Below, in pieces: positions 1 through 5,183 of a DNA stretch of 7,566 bases. The notes beneath the pieces were generated by a model, which had not been told where the DNA came from, searched no databases, and worked only from the letters and a program-made list of their open reading frames with translations. This DNA comes from a bacterium (GTDB lineage: Bacteria > Latescibacterota > UBA2968 > GCA-2709665), in NCBI GenBank assembly GCA_027619145.1, contig JAQCGA010000188.1, positions 1 to 7,566 on the forward strand, given 5' to 3'. How positions within the stretch are numbered: position 1 is the stretch's first letter; each line of letters begins with the position of its first letter. The position numbers were made by a program, and so were the translations under genes.

Positions 1-516
1 CAATCTTCCTGCCCGGCACCCCGCGTGTCTTCCACACCATCGCTATTTCTCTTCGTGCTCATCTTCTGCTTACTCACACTTCAAACCGCCTGCGTCTCCC
101 GCCCCCGCTACCGCACCCATCCACCGCCAGAGCAACCACGCACGCAGACAGAAACAGAAAAACCCAACGCCAAAAACCCGAATCAAACTCCCGCGCCCCC
201 AGTTTCTACAAAGGGTGCCTACCAAATTGGCCTGTCGTCTTATTACGCACACAAATTTCACGGTAGGCCAACCGCCAGCGGTGAAATTTTTGACATGAAC
301 GGCCTGAGCGCGGCCCACCGCGAACTCCCGCTGGGCACAGTCATCCGAGTAACCCACATGGGCAACGGACGCAGCATCGAACTAAAAGTCAACGACCGAG
401 GCCCCTTTGTAGAAGGCCGCATCCTGGATCTTTCTCTGGGTGCCGCCCGTCGCCTGGACATGGTCGAAGCGGGCGTTGCCAAAGTCAAAATCGAAATCAT
501 CAAAGCGGTAGAGTAA
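1..516 (+). CDS. rlpA: RlpA-like septal lytic transglycosylase lipoprotein, 5' partial
   Basis: This is probably an outer-membrane lipoprotein of the RlpA family; characterised members cleave glycan strands lacking stem peptides at the division septum. The earliest start in the window is GTG at 25 (numbering below is from there). A hydrophobic stretch at residues 7-19 leads to LQTAC with Cys23, a slightly atypical lipobox. A Pro-rich linker (about 31-62) precedes one double-psi beta-barrel domain (66-160). That domain carries FHGRPTASGEIFD, AAH and NDRGPF, so the acidic and His residues conserved in the family (E87, D90, H98, D124) are present. No C-terminal SPOR domain follows, unlike E. coli or Pseudomonas RlpA. 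The frame has no stop from base 1 to 25, GTG-25 has no Shine-Dalgarno site, and the signal peptide from it has no basic residue while codon 8 of the upstream part is Arg. The true start therefore probably lies outside the window. The family call is strong; the start is uncertain. Confidence 0.9.
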   Translation, partial: QSSCPAPRVSSTPSLFLFVLIFCLLTLQTACVSRPRYRTHPPPEQPRTQTETEKPNAKNPNQTPAPPVSTKGAYQIGLSSYYAHKFHGRPTASGEIFDMNGLSAAHRELPLGTVIRVTHMGNGRSIELKVNDRGPFVEGRILDLSLGAARRLDMVEAGVAKVKIEIIKAVE

Positions 517-527
517 ACACAGTACAG

Positions 528-563
528 AAAACGGTCACTGTCTCTCTAGACAGTGACCGTTTT
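528..563. terminator. Bidirectional intrinsic terminator between convergent genes
   Basis: A perfect 16-bp inverted repeat (arms 528-543 and 548-563) closes over a 4-base loop (CTCT). The right arm ends in TTTT and the left arm begins with AAAA, so on either strand the hairpin runs into a short U tract. It begins 11 bases after the stop of the rlpA-like gene and lies about 30 bases beyond the stop of the facing gene at 593. It can therefore end transcripts from both sides. Confidence 0.9.
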
Positions 564-592
564 AATGTACCCCAATAAACAACCTTCAGAAG

Positions 593-1009
593 TTACTCCT
601 CGCCTCCCGAAACATCTCCTTCTTTTTCTGGCCGCTGGGGCTTACGCTTTTCCGCCTTCTCCCAGATCAGCCGCTCGAACTTCAACTGATCTTCCTGGTC
701 TTGCTCTTTCGCTTCATTCAAAATTCGTGAAATAATAGCCGCCAGCCGCTCCGGATCTCGCTTGCCAATACTTGCCAGGGTCTTCAACTCCTGCACTTGC
801 CGTTCCCGCATGGTCTTGGGCACCGCCTTGGCTACCGTTTTCTTCGGCGCGGCCTTGGCTACGGCTTTTTTTGGCGCAGCCTTGCGCTTCCGCAAAGGCG
901 CCTGTTTCCCATCTGCCTTTGTCAGGCTAACCCGCTGCGTCTTCCAGGGGCGAAAAAAACGGTCCAGAAATCCACCGTCTTCATCTTTTTCTTTTTTGTT
1001 TTTCGCCAT
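593..1009 (-). CDS. Small basic protein with Lys/Ala/Pro tandem repeats, unknown function
   Basis: I do not recognise the family. The 138-aa product starts at ATG 1009, which has AAGGAG at 1020-1025 ten bases upstream; an in-frame start at 1054 has no such support. Residues 2-10 are charged (KNKKEKDE) and 11-23 are aromatic and acidic (GGFLDRFFRPW). Residues 44-65 are a 9-residue repeat (AAPKKAVAK, AAPKKTVAK, AVPK), like the tails of histone H1-like and AlgP-type DNA-binding proteins. Residues 67-120 look like a charged helical region, with DPERLAAIISRIL near 85-97. The C-terminus is acidic (ending VSGGEE). There is no signal peptide or membrane segment, so it is probably cytoplasmic. Nucleic-acid binding through the basic repeats is inference from composition. 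The gene stands alone, converging on the rlpA-like gene. Confidence 0.72.
   Translation of the reverse strand: MAKNKKEKDEDGGFLDRFFRPWKTQRVSLTKADGKQAPLRKRKAAPKKAVAKAAPKKTVAKAVPKTMRERQVQELKTLASIGKRDPERLAAIISRILNEAKEQDQEDQLKFERLIWEKAEKRKPQRPEKEGDVSGGEE
820..884. repeat. 27-bp tandem repeat inside the basic protein gene
   Basis: Two adjacent 27-base units (820-846 and 847-873) share GCCTTGGCTAC and differ at a few scattered positions; the start of a third unit follows at 874-884. Each unit encodes nine residues of the Lys/Ala/Pro repeat, so the array stays in frame. The DNA similarity suggests recent duplication or slippage, though low codon diversity contributes. Confidence 0.7.
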
Positions 1010-1256
1010 CCGACCTACGCTCCTTCCCCAATCCGGTCGCCTGGTCTGGCGCATATTCTACAACCCTGGCCCATAACGACCACCACCTTTTGAACCGAAC
1101 CACCTGTGGGGGACGATCATAAACTTTACATATAATCTTTATTATCAATACTATACTTAGAATCCAAGCTTACTTGTAAATGCTGGTACAGATCTTGCGA
1201 ACTCCAATTTACCACGACGTACGCCACCCAACATTCTTCCCTCCAGGAACACAGCC
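1010..1256. promoter_or_regulatory. Divergent intergenic region with AT-rich block
   Basis: This 247-bp gap separates the divergently transcribed genes starting at 1009 (-) and 1257 (+), so it should hold promoters for both. Bases 1121-1160 are about 80% A/T, in sharp contrast to the surroundings. The block holds TTTACA (1125-1130), a perfect TATAAT (1131-1136) and TATACT (1152-1157) on the + strand. None of these pairs with a good partner at 16-18 bp: TTTACA to TATACT is 21 bp. A short inverted repeat ATAAT-CTTT-ATTAT lies at 1132-1145. I see no ORF or RNA gene here. The promoter role is inferred; exact elements are not resolved. Confidence 0.4.
1245..1248 (+). promoter_or_regulatory. Shine-Dalgarno site fixing the start at 1257
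   Basis: AGGA lies eight bases before ATG 1257. It supports this start for the 128-aa gene, although the conserved-looking part of the protein begins only near residue 29. Confidence 0.5.
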
Positions 1257-1643
1257 ATGCCCAGCCTGCACCATCTCGATAACCAGGAAGAAACAAAACC
1301 CGGTTCGTTCTCTTCTGCTACACAAAAACCTTCCCGTCAACCCCTGGGCATTCTGTTGTTTTGCCGAAGGAACAGCGCCTGGCACCAGGCTTCTACAGAG
1401 CAGCGCAATACCTTCGACCTGAACGACCCCGCCGTACTGAAATGCTGGGAACAAAAAATGGGTGGCCGCATCTTCCGAATTTATGCTTCCGACGAAAACG
1501 TCAACGGAACCTGGGAGTTTTTCACCTTGCTTGAATTCCACGACTTGCCAGCCTGGAGCCAGCTCCAGGAAGAACTTGAAGCCTCCGAATTCGGAACCTA
1601 CTTCGACTGGGACATCGCCGCGTTCGGCCGCAGCGCCGTGTAA
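1257..1643 (+). CDS. Small protein, possibly darcynin-like / alpha-beta-barrel fold
   Basis: The product is 128 aa. Residues 1-28 are polar and look unstructured. Residues 29-125 read like a small ferredoxin-type alpha/beta domain: a strand (LGILLFCRR), a helix with W42 and QR at 49-50, a helix around 58-68, a strand (RIFRIYAS), a strand (WEFFTLLEF, 86-94), a helix (DLPAWSQLQEELEAS, 96-110) and a closing strand (YFDWDIAAFGR, 115-125). The pattern W..T..R..F followed by a W/F-rich strand, then DL.AW, recalls darcynin and other dimeric alpha/beta-barrel proteins. This is fold-level resemblance from memory, so the name is tentative and no reaction can be assigned. An SD site supports ATG 1257. 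An antisense frame covers almost the same span, but it lacks a domain-like pattern. The gene stops 9 bp before the facing propeller gene's stop. Confidence 0.65.
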   Translation: MPSLHHLDNQEETKPGSFSSATQKPSRQPLGILLFCRRNSAWHQASTEQRNTFDLNDPAVLKCWEQKMGGRIFRIYASDENVNGTWEFFTLLEFHDLPAWSQLQEELEASEFGTYFDWDIAAFGRSAV

Positions 1644-1652
1644 CTCCTCCAC

Positions 1653-2852
1653 TTACTGGGCAGCACCCAGCGTCCGAAATACGATCTCCGCAATAAAATC
1701 AAACCCCAGCAGCCGTCCCAGCACACTCCACTCTTCCAGGTCTATAACCGTCAGACCGGCACCTCCACCCTGCGCCACAAAGGTTCCCACATATGCTCTC
1801 TTTCCGTCTGGCGAAATACCAATGCTGGCGGATTCATTGCCCAGTTGCAACGACCGCACAATCAAATTCCGCTGTACATCCACCGCCAACAACTGCCCCG
1901 AAGACGTCACATATAACGTCTTCCCGTCCGCCGAAAACGTAACCCCTCGGGACCGCTCCCCCTGCAACTGAATTGCACCGACCACCCGGTCTGCAACCAG
2001 ATCCAGCACCGAAATAACACCCCGGTCCAGGTTGGCTACGTACGCCCGGCGTCCATCGGCCGTAATCCCAATTTCGGAGGGGATCGCACCAATAACAATG
2101 GTGCCAGTCTGCGTACGGCTTTCCAGATCAATGACCGAAACGTCCCGGCTCCGTGCATTGACCACATATAGTTTCTTGCCGTCCGGCGTGATCTCTGCAT
2201 CCACAGGCTGGTCTCCTACCTGAATCGTATCCACGACAGCCTGCGTAACCAGGTCAATGACCAGCAGTTGGTCTCGCAATTCTTGCGTTACGTATGCAAC
2301 CTGCTCATCCAGGCTCAGCACAACCCGTCCCTGCGACTCTGTAGGCACAGAAAAGCGCACCCGATGCTCCTCATCCAGTGCAAACAAAGCGAAGCCCTCC
2401 GAAACGTAGATCGAACGCTGATCTTTCGAAATTCGAATTCCGGTAGGTCCGCGCAACTGGATATAGTTGGAAATAAGGTGGCTGTTCGAATCTAAAACAA
2501 TTACCGAACCATTTGCCGCATCCACCACGTACACGGCGTACCCTGTTGCAGGTGGGGCCACCGCCGCCTGACTTCCGTATACAGAACCAAAGCTTACAAA
2601 ATCCGTAAAATTAATTTCTCCATCACGATTCAAATCCATCCGAAGATTGAACGAAGTATCGCTGGAAATCGTATTATAACTTCGCGCAAACAGTACAAAA
2701 TCCGCAAAACTGATAACCCCATCATCGTTAAAATCTGCCGCGCTGGCCCCTTCAGCTACCCACACAACCGGCCCTACACCCTGTCCATACAGGCTCCGGG
2801 CATCTCCCATACAGAGCAAAGCCAGGGCAACAGCAAAGAAAACACTTCTCAT
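1653..2852 (-). CDS. Secreted dockerin-like EF-hand / YVTN beta-propeller protein
   Basis: The 399-aa product begins with a signal peptide (hydrophobic core at 4-14, cleavage probably near 18-24), so it should be exported. Two calcium-binding EF-hand-type loops follow, DFNDDGVISFAD (40-51) and DLNRDGEINFTD (73-84). They are 33 residues apart, as in a duplicated dockerin type I module, each followed by an F-rich helix. After a short linker (about 94-103), residues 104-395 form repeated blades of the YVTN/lactonase-like propeller type: YVVDAANGSVIVLD, YVVNARSRDVSVIDL, YVANLDRGVISVLDL, LYVTSSGQLLAVDV, with SPDGK/TADGR turns before most blades. Such propellers usually bind partners or surfaces; no catalytic site is evident. 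AAAGGA (2862-2867) lies nine bases before ATG 2852, which overlaps the previous gene's stop by four bases (ATGA). It is the last gene of the coupled trio. The domain calls are strong; the ligand is unknown. Confidence 0.88.
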   Translation of the reverse strand: MRSVFFAVALALLCMGDARSLYGQGVGPVVWVAEGASAADFNDDGVISFADFVLFARSYNTISSDTSFNLRMDLNRDGEINFTDFVSFGSVYGSQAAVAPPATGYAVYVVDAANGSVIVLDSNSHLISNYIQLRGPTGIRISKDQRSIYVSEGFALFALDEEHRVRFSVPTESQGRVVLSLDEQVAYVTQELRDQLLVIDLVTQAVVDTIQVGDQPVDAEITPDGKKLYVVNARSRDVSVIDLESRTQTGTIVIGAIPSEIGITADGRRAYVANLDRGVISVLDLVADRVVGAIQLQGERSRGVTFSADGKTLYVTSSGQLLAVDVQRNLIVRSLQLGNESASIGISPDGKRAYVGTFVAQGGGAGLTVIDLEEWSVLGRLLGFDFIAEIVFRTLGAAQ

Positions 2853-3508
2853 AACGGGGTGTCCTTTCCATCCAGATCTTTCATCTGAACCACTTCCACC
2901 CGATTCCCACCGGCCTTCTTTGCAGAATACAGTGCTTCGTTAAGACGCTGGAACACAGTCTCACCAGCCGTGCGCCCATTCACCCCTCGCACAGGTTCAA
3001 GAGCAACGATCCCTACACTGACCGTAATCTGTACAACCTCGTCTGCGCACGGAAACCCGTGTGCACGAACCCGCGCGCGGACCATATTGGCACGGCCCCG
3101 AGTCGTATCCAGATCCGCCGGATACAAAATCGCCGCAAAATGTGTCCCGTCAATATGCCCCACCCGATCCTGCTCATCCAGCAGAGACTGCAACAATTCG
3201 GCCAGCCCACGAATCACCTGGTCTCCGGCCTCCCGCCCGTGGGCTTCATTAATCACCCCCAGATTGTCTGCGGAGAGTAGCAAGAACCCTGCAGGCTTCT
3301 GTTCCTGTACAGCCCGCTGAATTGCCTGAGGCACAAACGCCCGCATAAACGAAACCTTGTTGGGCAATCCGGTCAACGCTTCCGTACCCGCCAGCCTGGC
3401 CCACCGTCGGTTTTCTTTTTTCAGACGTTCAATTTCTTCTTTCTGCTTCCGGTTTTCTTCTTCCAATCCCTGGATACGCCTCGCCAGATCTGCGTTATCT
3501 TCGCTCAT
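2849..3508 (-). CDS. Coiled-coil protein with degenerate GGDEF domain
   Basis: The product is 219 aa. Residues 5-37 are a heptad-rich, highly charged coiled coil. A GGDEF-family domain spans about 42-208, recognisable by EALTGLPNKVSF (44-54), INEAHGREAGD (86-96), ITVSVGIVAL (161-170) and ALYSAKKAGGNRVEV (192-206). Active members make cyclic di-GMP from two GTP. Here the signature is D120-G-T-H-F124 instead of GGDEF, the usual first metal-binding Asp is Ser79, and the RxxD inhibitory site reads DEQD (111-114). Synthesis and allosteric product binding therefore look lost. A role as a GTP- or protein-binding scaffold, or as a dimerising partner, is inference. There is no signal peptide or membrane segment, so it should be cytoplasmic. 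It overlaps both neighbours by four bases (ATGA at 3508 and 2852), which implies coupling to the methyltransferase upstream and the propeller gene downstream. Confidence 0.88.
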   Translation of the reverse strand: MSEDNADLARRIQGLEEENRKQKEEIERLKKENRRWARLAGTEALTGLPNKVSFMRAFVPQAIQRAVQEQKPAGFLLLSADNLGVINEAHGREAGDQVIRGLAELLQSLLDEQDRVGHIDGTHFAAILYPADLDTTRGRANMVRARVRAHGFPCADEVVQITVSVGIVALEPVRGVNGRTAGETVFQRLNEALYSAKKAGGNRVEVVQMKDLDGKDTPL

Positions 3509-4002
3509 ATATTCCGGTTTCCGTGTATGTTTCGGTACAGCTCATAAAGCATAATTCCGCTGGCCACAGACACGTTCAGCGAAGCCTTCAGACCCTGCAT
3601 GGGGATTTGCACAACACCATCACAAACAGCCAGTGTCTCAGGGCGAACCCCCTCTACTTCGTGCCCCACCACAACAGCCGCAGGCAATTGATAGTCAAAC
3701 TTCCGGTAGTCCACACTTCGCTCTGTTTGCTCCAGAGCCACCACCTGAACCCCCTGCTTCTTCAAGACTTCAATCGCCTCAATTGTATCCTGTACATAAA
3801 CCGACGGTACCGATTCTTCTGCACCCAGCGCCACCCGGTGTATCTCCTTCCGGGGCGGACAGCCCGTAAAACCCGTCAGGTAAACCCCTGCCGCACGCAC
3901 ACCATCGGCCGTGCGAAACACAGCCCCTACATTGAACAGGGAACGTACATTTTCAACCACAATGTAAATCGGATTTCGATCTTCTACTGGAATCCAGGTC
4001 AT
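3505..4002 (-). CDS. SpoU/TrmH-family RNA 2'-O-methyltransferase
   Basis: This is a minimal SPOUT-class enzyme that would transfer a methyl group from S-adenosylmethionine to a ribose 2'-OH in tRNA or rRNA. From ATG 4002 (165 aa) the three family motifs are clear: motif 1 NVRSLFNVGAVFRTADG (18-34, with N18, R20, N24, R30), motif 2 VVVGHEVEGV (110-119, with E115; His replaces the common Asn at 114) and motif 3 IPMQGLKASLNVSVASG (133-149, with S141 and N143), which forms the trefoil-knot SAM site. It has no N-terminal substrate-binding extension, as in TrmL-like enzymes, so the RNA target cannot be assigned. In-frame TTG 4017 would add five residues; ATG 4002 is preferred, although its upstream GTGAGA is a weak SD site. 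Its TGA overlaps the GGDEF gene's start by four bases. The family is certain; the substrate is not. Confidence 0.92.
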   Translation of the reverse strand: MTWIPVEDRNPIYIVVENVRSLFNVGAVFRTADGVRAAGVYLTGFTGCPPRKEIHRVALGAEESVPSVYVQDTIEAIEVLKKQGVQVVALEQTERSVDYRKFDYQLPAAVVVGHEVEGVRPETLAVCDGVVQIPMQGLKASLNVSVASGIMLYELYRNIHGNRNI

Positions 4003-4025
4003 GATTCTCACAAACAAATAGCAAG

Positions 4026-4050
4026 AGAGCCACTCCGGCTGAGTGGCTCT
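4026..4050 (-). terminator. Strong hairpin between YtxH-like gene and methyltransferase gene
   Basis: A perfect 10-bp inverted repeat (arms 4026-4035 and 4041-4050) closes over a 5-base loop. Read on the - strand it is followed by a moderately T-rich stretch (TCTTGCTATTTGTTTG), so it may terminate the transcript coming from the YtxH-like gene. It ends only 23 bases before ATG 4002, so it could instead be a leader structure of the methyltransferase mRNA. There is no long T run, hence moderate confidence. Confidence 0.5.
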
Positions 4051-4118
4051 GGAAGTCGCAGGGCTGAAAACCTCTTGATCCTGCCGGTAGAATCCTCTAA
4101 CGCCTTTTCCCGATCGGG

Positions 4119-4358
4119 CTACTCAGAATGATCTTCAGCTTTTTCTTCCTTTTTCCGGGGGCGAACAACCTGCGGATCTTGTGCAGGTACCTTGCCATTA
4201 AAACGACTCTGCAAATCTTGAACGGTCGTTTCCAATTGCCGATATGCACGCTTGCCGGCTTCAGATGCAAACAGCACACCCAGCGTACCGCCTAGCACCG
4301 CACCGGCAAAAAATCCTGTCCAGAAAAATTCTCTGTGTTCCTCCTGGTTCCTGTACAT
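4119..4358 (-). CDS. YtxH-like small membrane protein
   Basis: The product is 79 aa. Residues 11-31 form a glycine-zipper membrane segment (TGFFAGAVLGGTLGVLFA), directly followed by SEAGKR (32-37) and an amphipathic helix (RQLETTVQDLQSRF). This arrangement, a Gly-rich segment then LFA..GK.. and a helical tail, is the hallmark of YtxH-domain proteins, found in general-stress loci of Firmicutes and many other phyla, with no established biochemical activity. The tail from 56 is charged and probably disordered and cytoplasmic. The start at 4358 has an ideal AGGAGG (4365-4370) six bases upstream. The gene lies 20 bp downstream of another single-pass membrane protein gene, so the two are probably co-transcribed. 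The family call is good; the function is unknown. Confidence 0.8.
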   Translation of the reverse strand: MYRNQEEHREFFWTGFFAGAVLGGTLGVLFASEAGKRAYRQLETTVQDLQSRFNGKVPAQDPQVVRPRKKEEKAEDHSE

Positions 4359-4378
4359 TTTGTACCTCCTCCCAACGT

Positions 4379-4693
4379 TTACTCATGCCGGTCTTTCGGC
4401 TGGTCCTTTTTTAACATCCGTTTTAGAACTTTCGCCGCAACTTCCGCGTCTCGCCCCTGGAGTTGGAACCGCTGCTGAAGATCCCCTTTTTGCGATTTGG
4501 GTTTGGGTCGTTCTTCTTCTATCTCTTCCAGAAGAAAATCCTTCTGGCCTGCACTTCCATCTTTCGGGGATGCGGCACCACCCGCGATTTGTGCAGCCTT
4601 GTTCTTCTTGCTCCAGAAAGTGACCCCCATATACGCCAACCCAAGTACCACAATCAACACAATGAGCATCGTCAATTGTTCGCCAAATTCCAT
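4379..4693 (-). CDS. Single-pass membrane protein, unknown function
   Basis: I do not recognise the family. The 104-aa product has a short N-terminus (MEFGEQ), one transmembrane helix at 7-27 (LTMLIVLIVVLGLAYMGVTFW) and a basic stop-transfer KKNK (29-32), so the C-terminus is probably cytoplasmic. A low-complexity linker (36-50), an acidic stretch (LLEEIEEE, 54-61) and a basic stretch follow. The last part, DLQQRFQLQGRDAEVAAKVLKRMLKKD (71-97), looks helical and recalls the short motif near the end of flagellar FliF-type proteins, where a DPE..A.VLR..L pattern is common. That likeness is weak. GGGAG (4703-4707) stands nine bases before ATG 4693. A 99-bp gap separates it from the CMD-family gene upstream, so it may have its own promoter. 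Confidence 0.7.
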   Translation of the reverse strand: MEFGEQLTMLIVLIVVLGLAYMGVTFWSKKNKAAQIAGGAASPKDGSAGQKDFLLEEIEEERPKPKSQKGDLQQRFQLQGRDAEVAAKVLKRMLKKDQPKDRHE

Positions 4694-4792
4694 ATGTATG
4701 TTCTCCCAGGTTAAGACATCCGTTGTGATAATTTCGCCGATCCGGTACCAGAAGTCAAGGGCGAAAGATTTCCCAATACAGCCTCAAAACGG
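4694..4792 (-). promoter_or_regulatory. Intergenic gap, possible promoter for membrane-protein pair
   Basis: This gap lies between the stop of the CMD-family gene and the start at 4693. On the - strand TTGACT (4758-4753) resembles a sigma-70 -35 box. An AT-rich stretch (4735-4728, reading GAAATTAT) sits at roughly the right distance, but no good TATAAT match falls at 16-18 bp. I see no terminator hairpin, so read-through from the lyase/CMD genes is also possible. Confidence 0.25.
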
Positions 4793-5170
4793 TTATCTCT
4801 GGTCCTGTTCAAAAGCCGCACGCGCCGTTCCCAACGCATCCCAGGAAGCGGGGAAACCTCCAAAGGCACACATTTGTAAAATCACTTCCTCTACCTCTTT
4901 TTGAGACGCACCCGCGCCCAGTGCCCGAGCAACATGGACCTTGAGCTGTGCCTGTCGCCCCAGCACGGTCAACGCAGCCACCGTACACAACAGCCTTGTC
5001 TTCAAGTCCAGGCCGTCCCGTGCGTACAAATCTCCCATGACAAATTCCATCACAAATCGTTCAAAATCCGGGTGCAGTTCCCGAAACGTCTGGGCAATTT
5101 CCTCCACCTGGCCTTCTCCCACCAGTTGCCGCATCAAATCCCGTCCCTTATTGTACCGCTCAGACGCCAT
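4793..5170 (-). CDS. Carboxymuconolactone decarboxylase (CMD) family protein
   Basis: The 125-aa product is close to the usual length for this all-helical family, which includes PcaC (gamma-carboxymuconolactone decarboxylase) and AhpD. Conserved patterns are FERFVMEFVMGDLYARDGL (36-54), DLKTRLLCTVAAL (55-67), the H79-containing LKVHVARALGAGASQKEVEEV (76-96) and the C-terminal FGGFPASWDAL (103-113). The sequence fits the PcaC side of the family: the CxxC pair of the AhpD peroxidase group is absent (Cys62 and Cys101 are far apart). No aromatic-catabolism genes are nearby, so a protocatechuate role is not supported. Its SD site AAAGGAG (5177-5183) is six bases before ATG 5170 and touches the last base of the lyase gene's TGA, so the two are probably coupled. 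The family is firm; the substrate is unknown. Confidence 0.88.
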   Translation of the reverse strand: MASERYNKGRDLMRQLVGEGQVEEIAQTFRELHPDFERFVMEFVMGDLYARDGLDLKTRLLCTVAALTVLGRQAQLKVHVARALGAGASQKEVEEVILQMCAFGGFPASWDALGTARAAFEQDQR

Positions 5171-5176
5171 GGCAGA

Positions 5177-5183
5177 CTCCTTT
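5177..5183 (-). promoter_or_regulatory. Shine-Dalgarno site abutting the lyase stop codon
   Basis: AAAGGAG read on the - strand sits six bases before ATG 5170, and its first base is the last base of the lyase gene's TGA (5185-5183). Ribosomes ending on the lyase reading frame would stop over this site, which favours coupled translation of the CMD-family gene. Confidence 0.7.

Noticed and set aside
762..1093. Two overlapping + strand frames opposite the Lys/Ala/Pro protein
   Set aside because: Their composition (Phe/Arg/Gly runs) is the mirror of the lysine-rich repeat on the other strand. The - strand gene has a good SD site.
1209..1652. 147-codon - strand frame opposite the 128-aa + strand gene
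   Set aside because: It could not be excluded by length alone, but the + strand frame has an SD site at the right distance and a regular strand-helix pattern, while this frame would begin in the promoter gap of the divergent region and lacks a domain-like pattern.
2849..3508. Active diguanylate cyclase
   Set aside because: The fold is right, but the GGDEF signature reads DGTHF and the first metal-binding Asp position is Ser, so catalytic activity should not be annotated.
4026..4118. Possible tRNA or small structured RNA in the gap before the methyltransferase
   Set aside because: I tried to fold cloverleaf forms on both strands and found no T-arm consensus, no acceptor pairing and no anticodon stem that closes. 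Only the simple hairpin is supported.
3523..4131. 202-codon + strand frame opposite the methyltransferase gene
   Set aside because: The opposite strand carries all three SpoU motifs. This frame lacks recognisable structure and runs across the intergenic hairpin.
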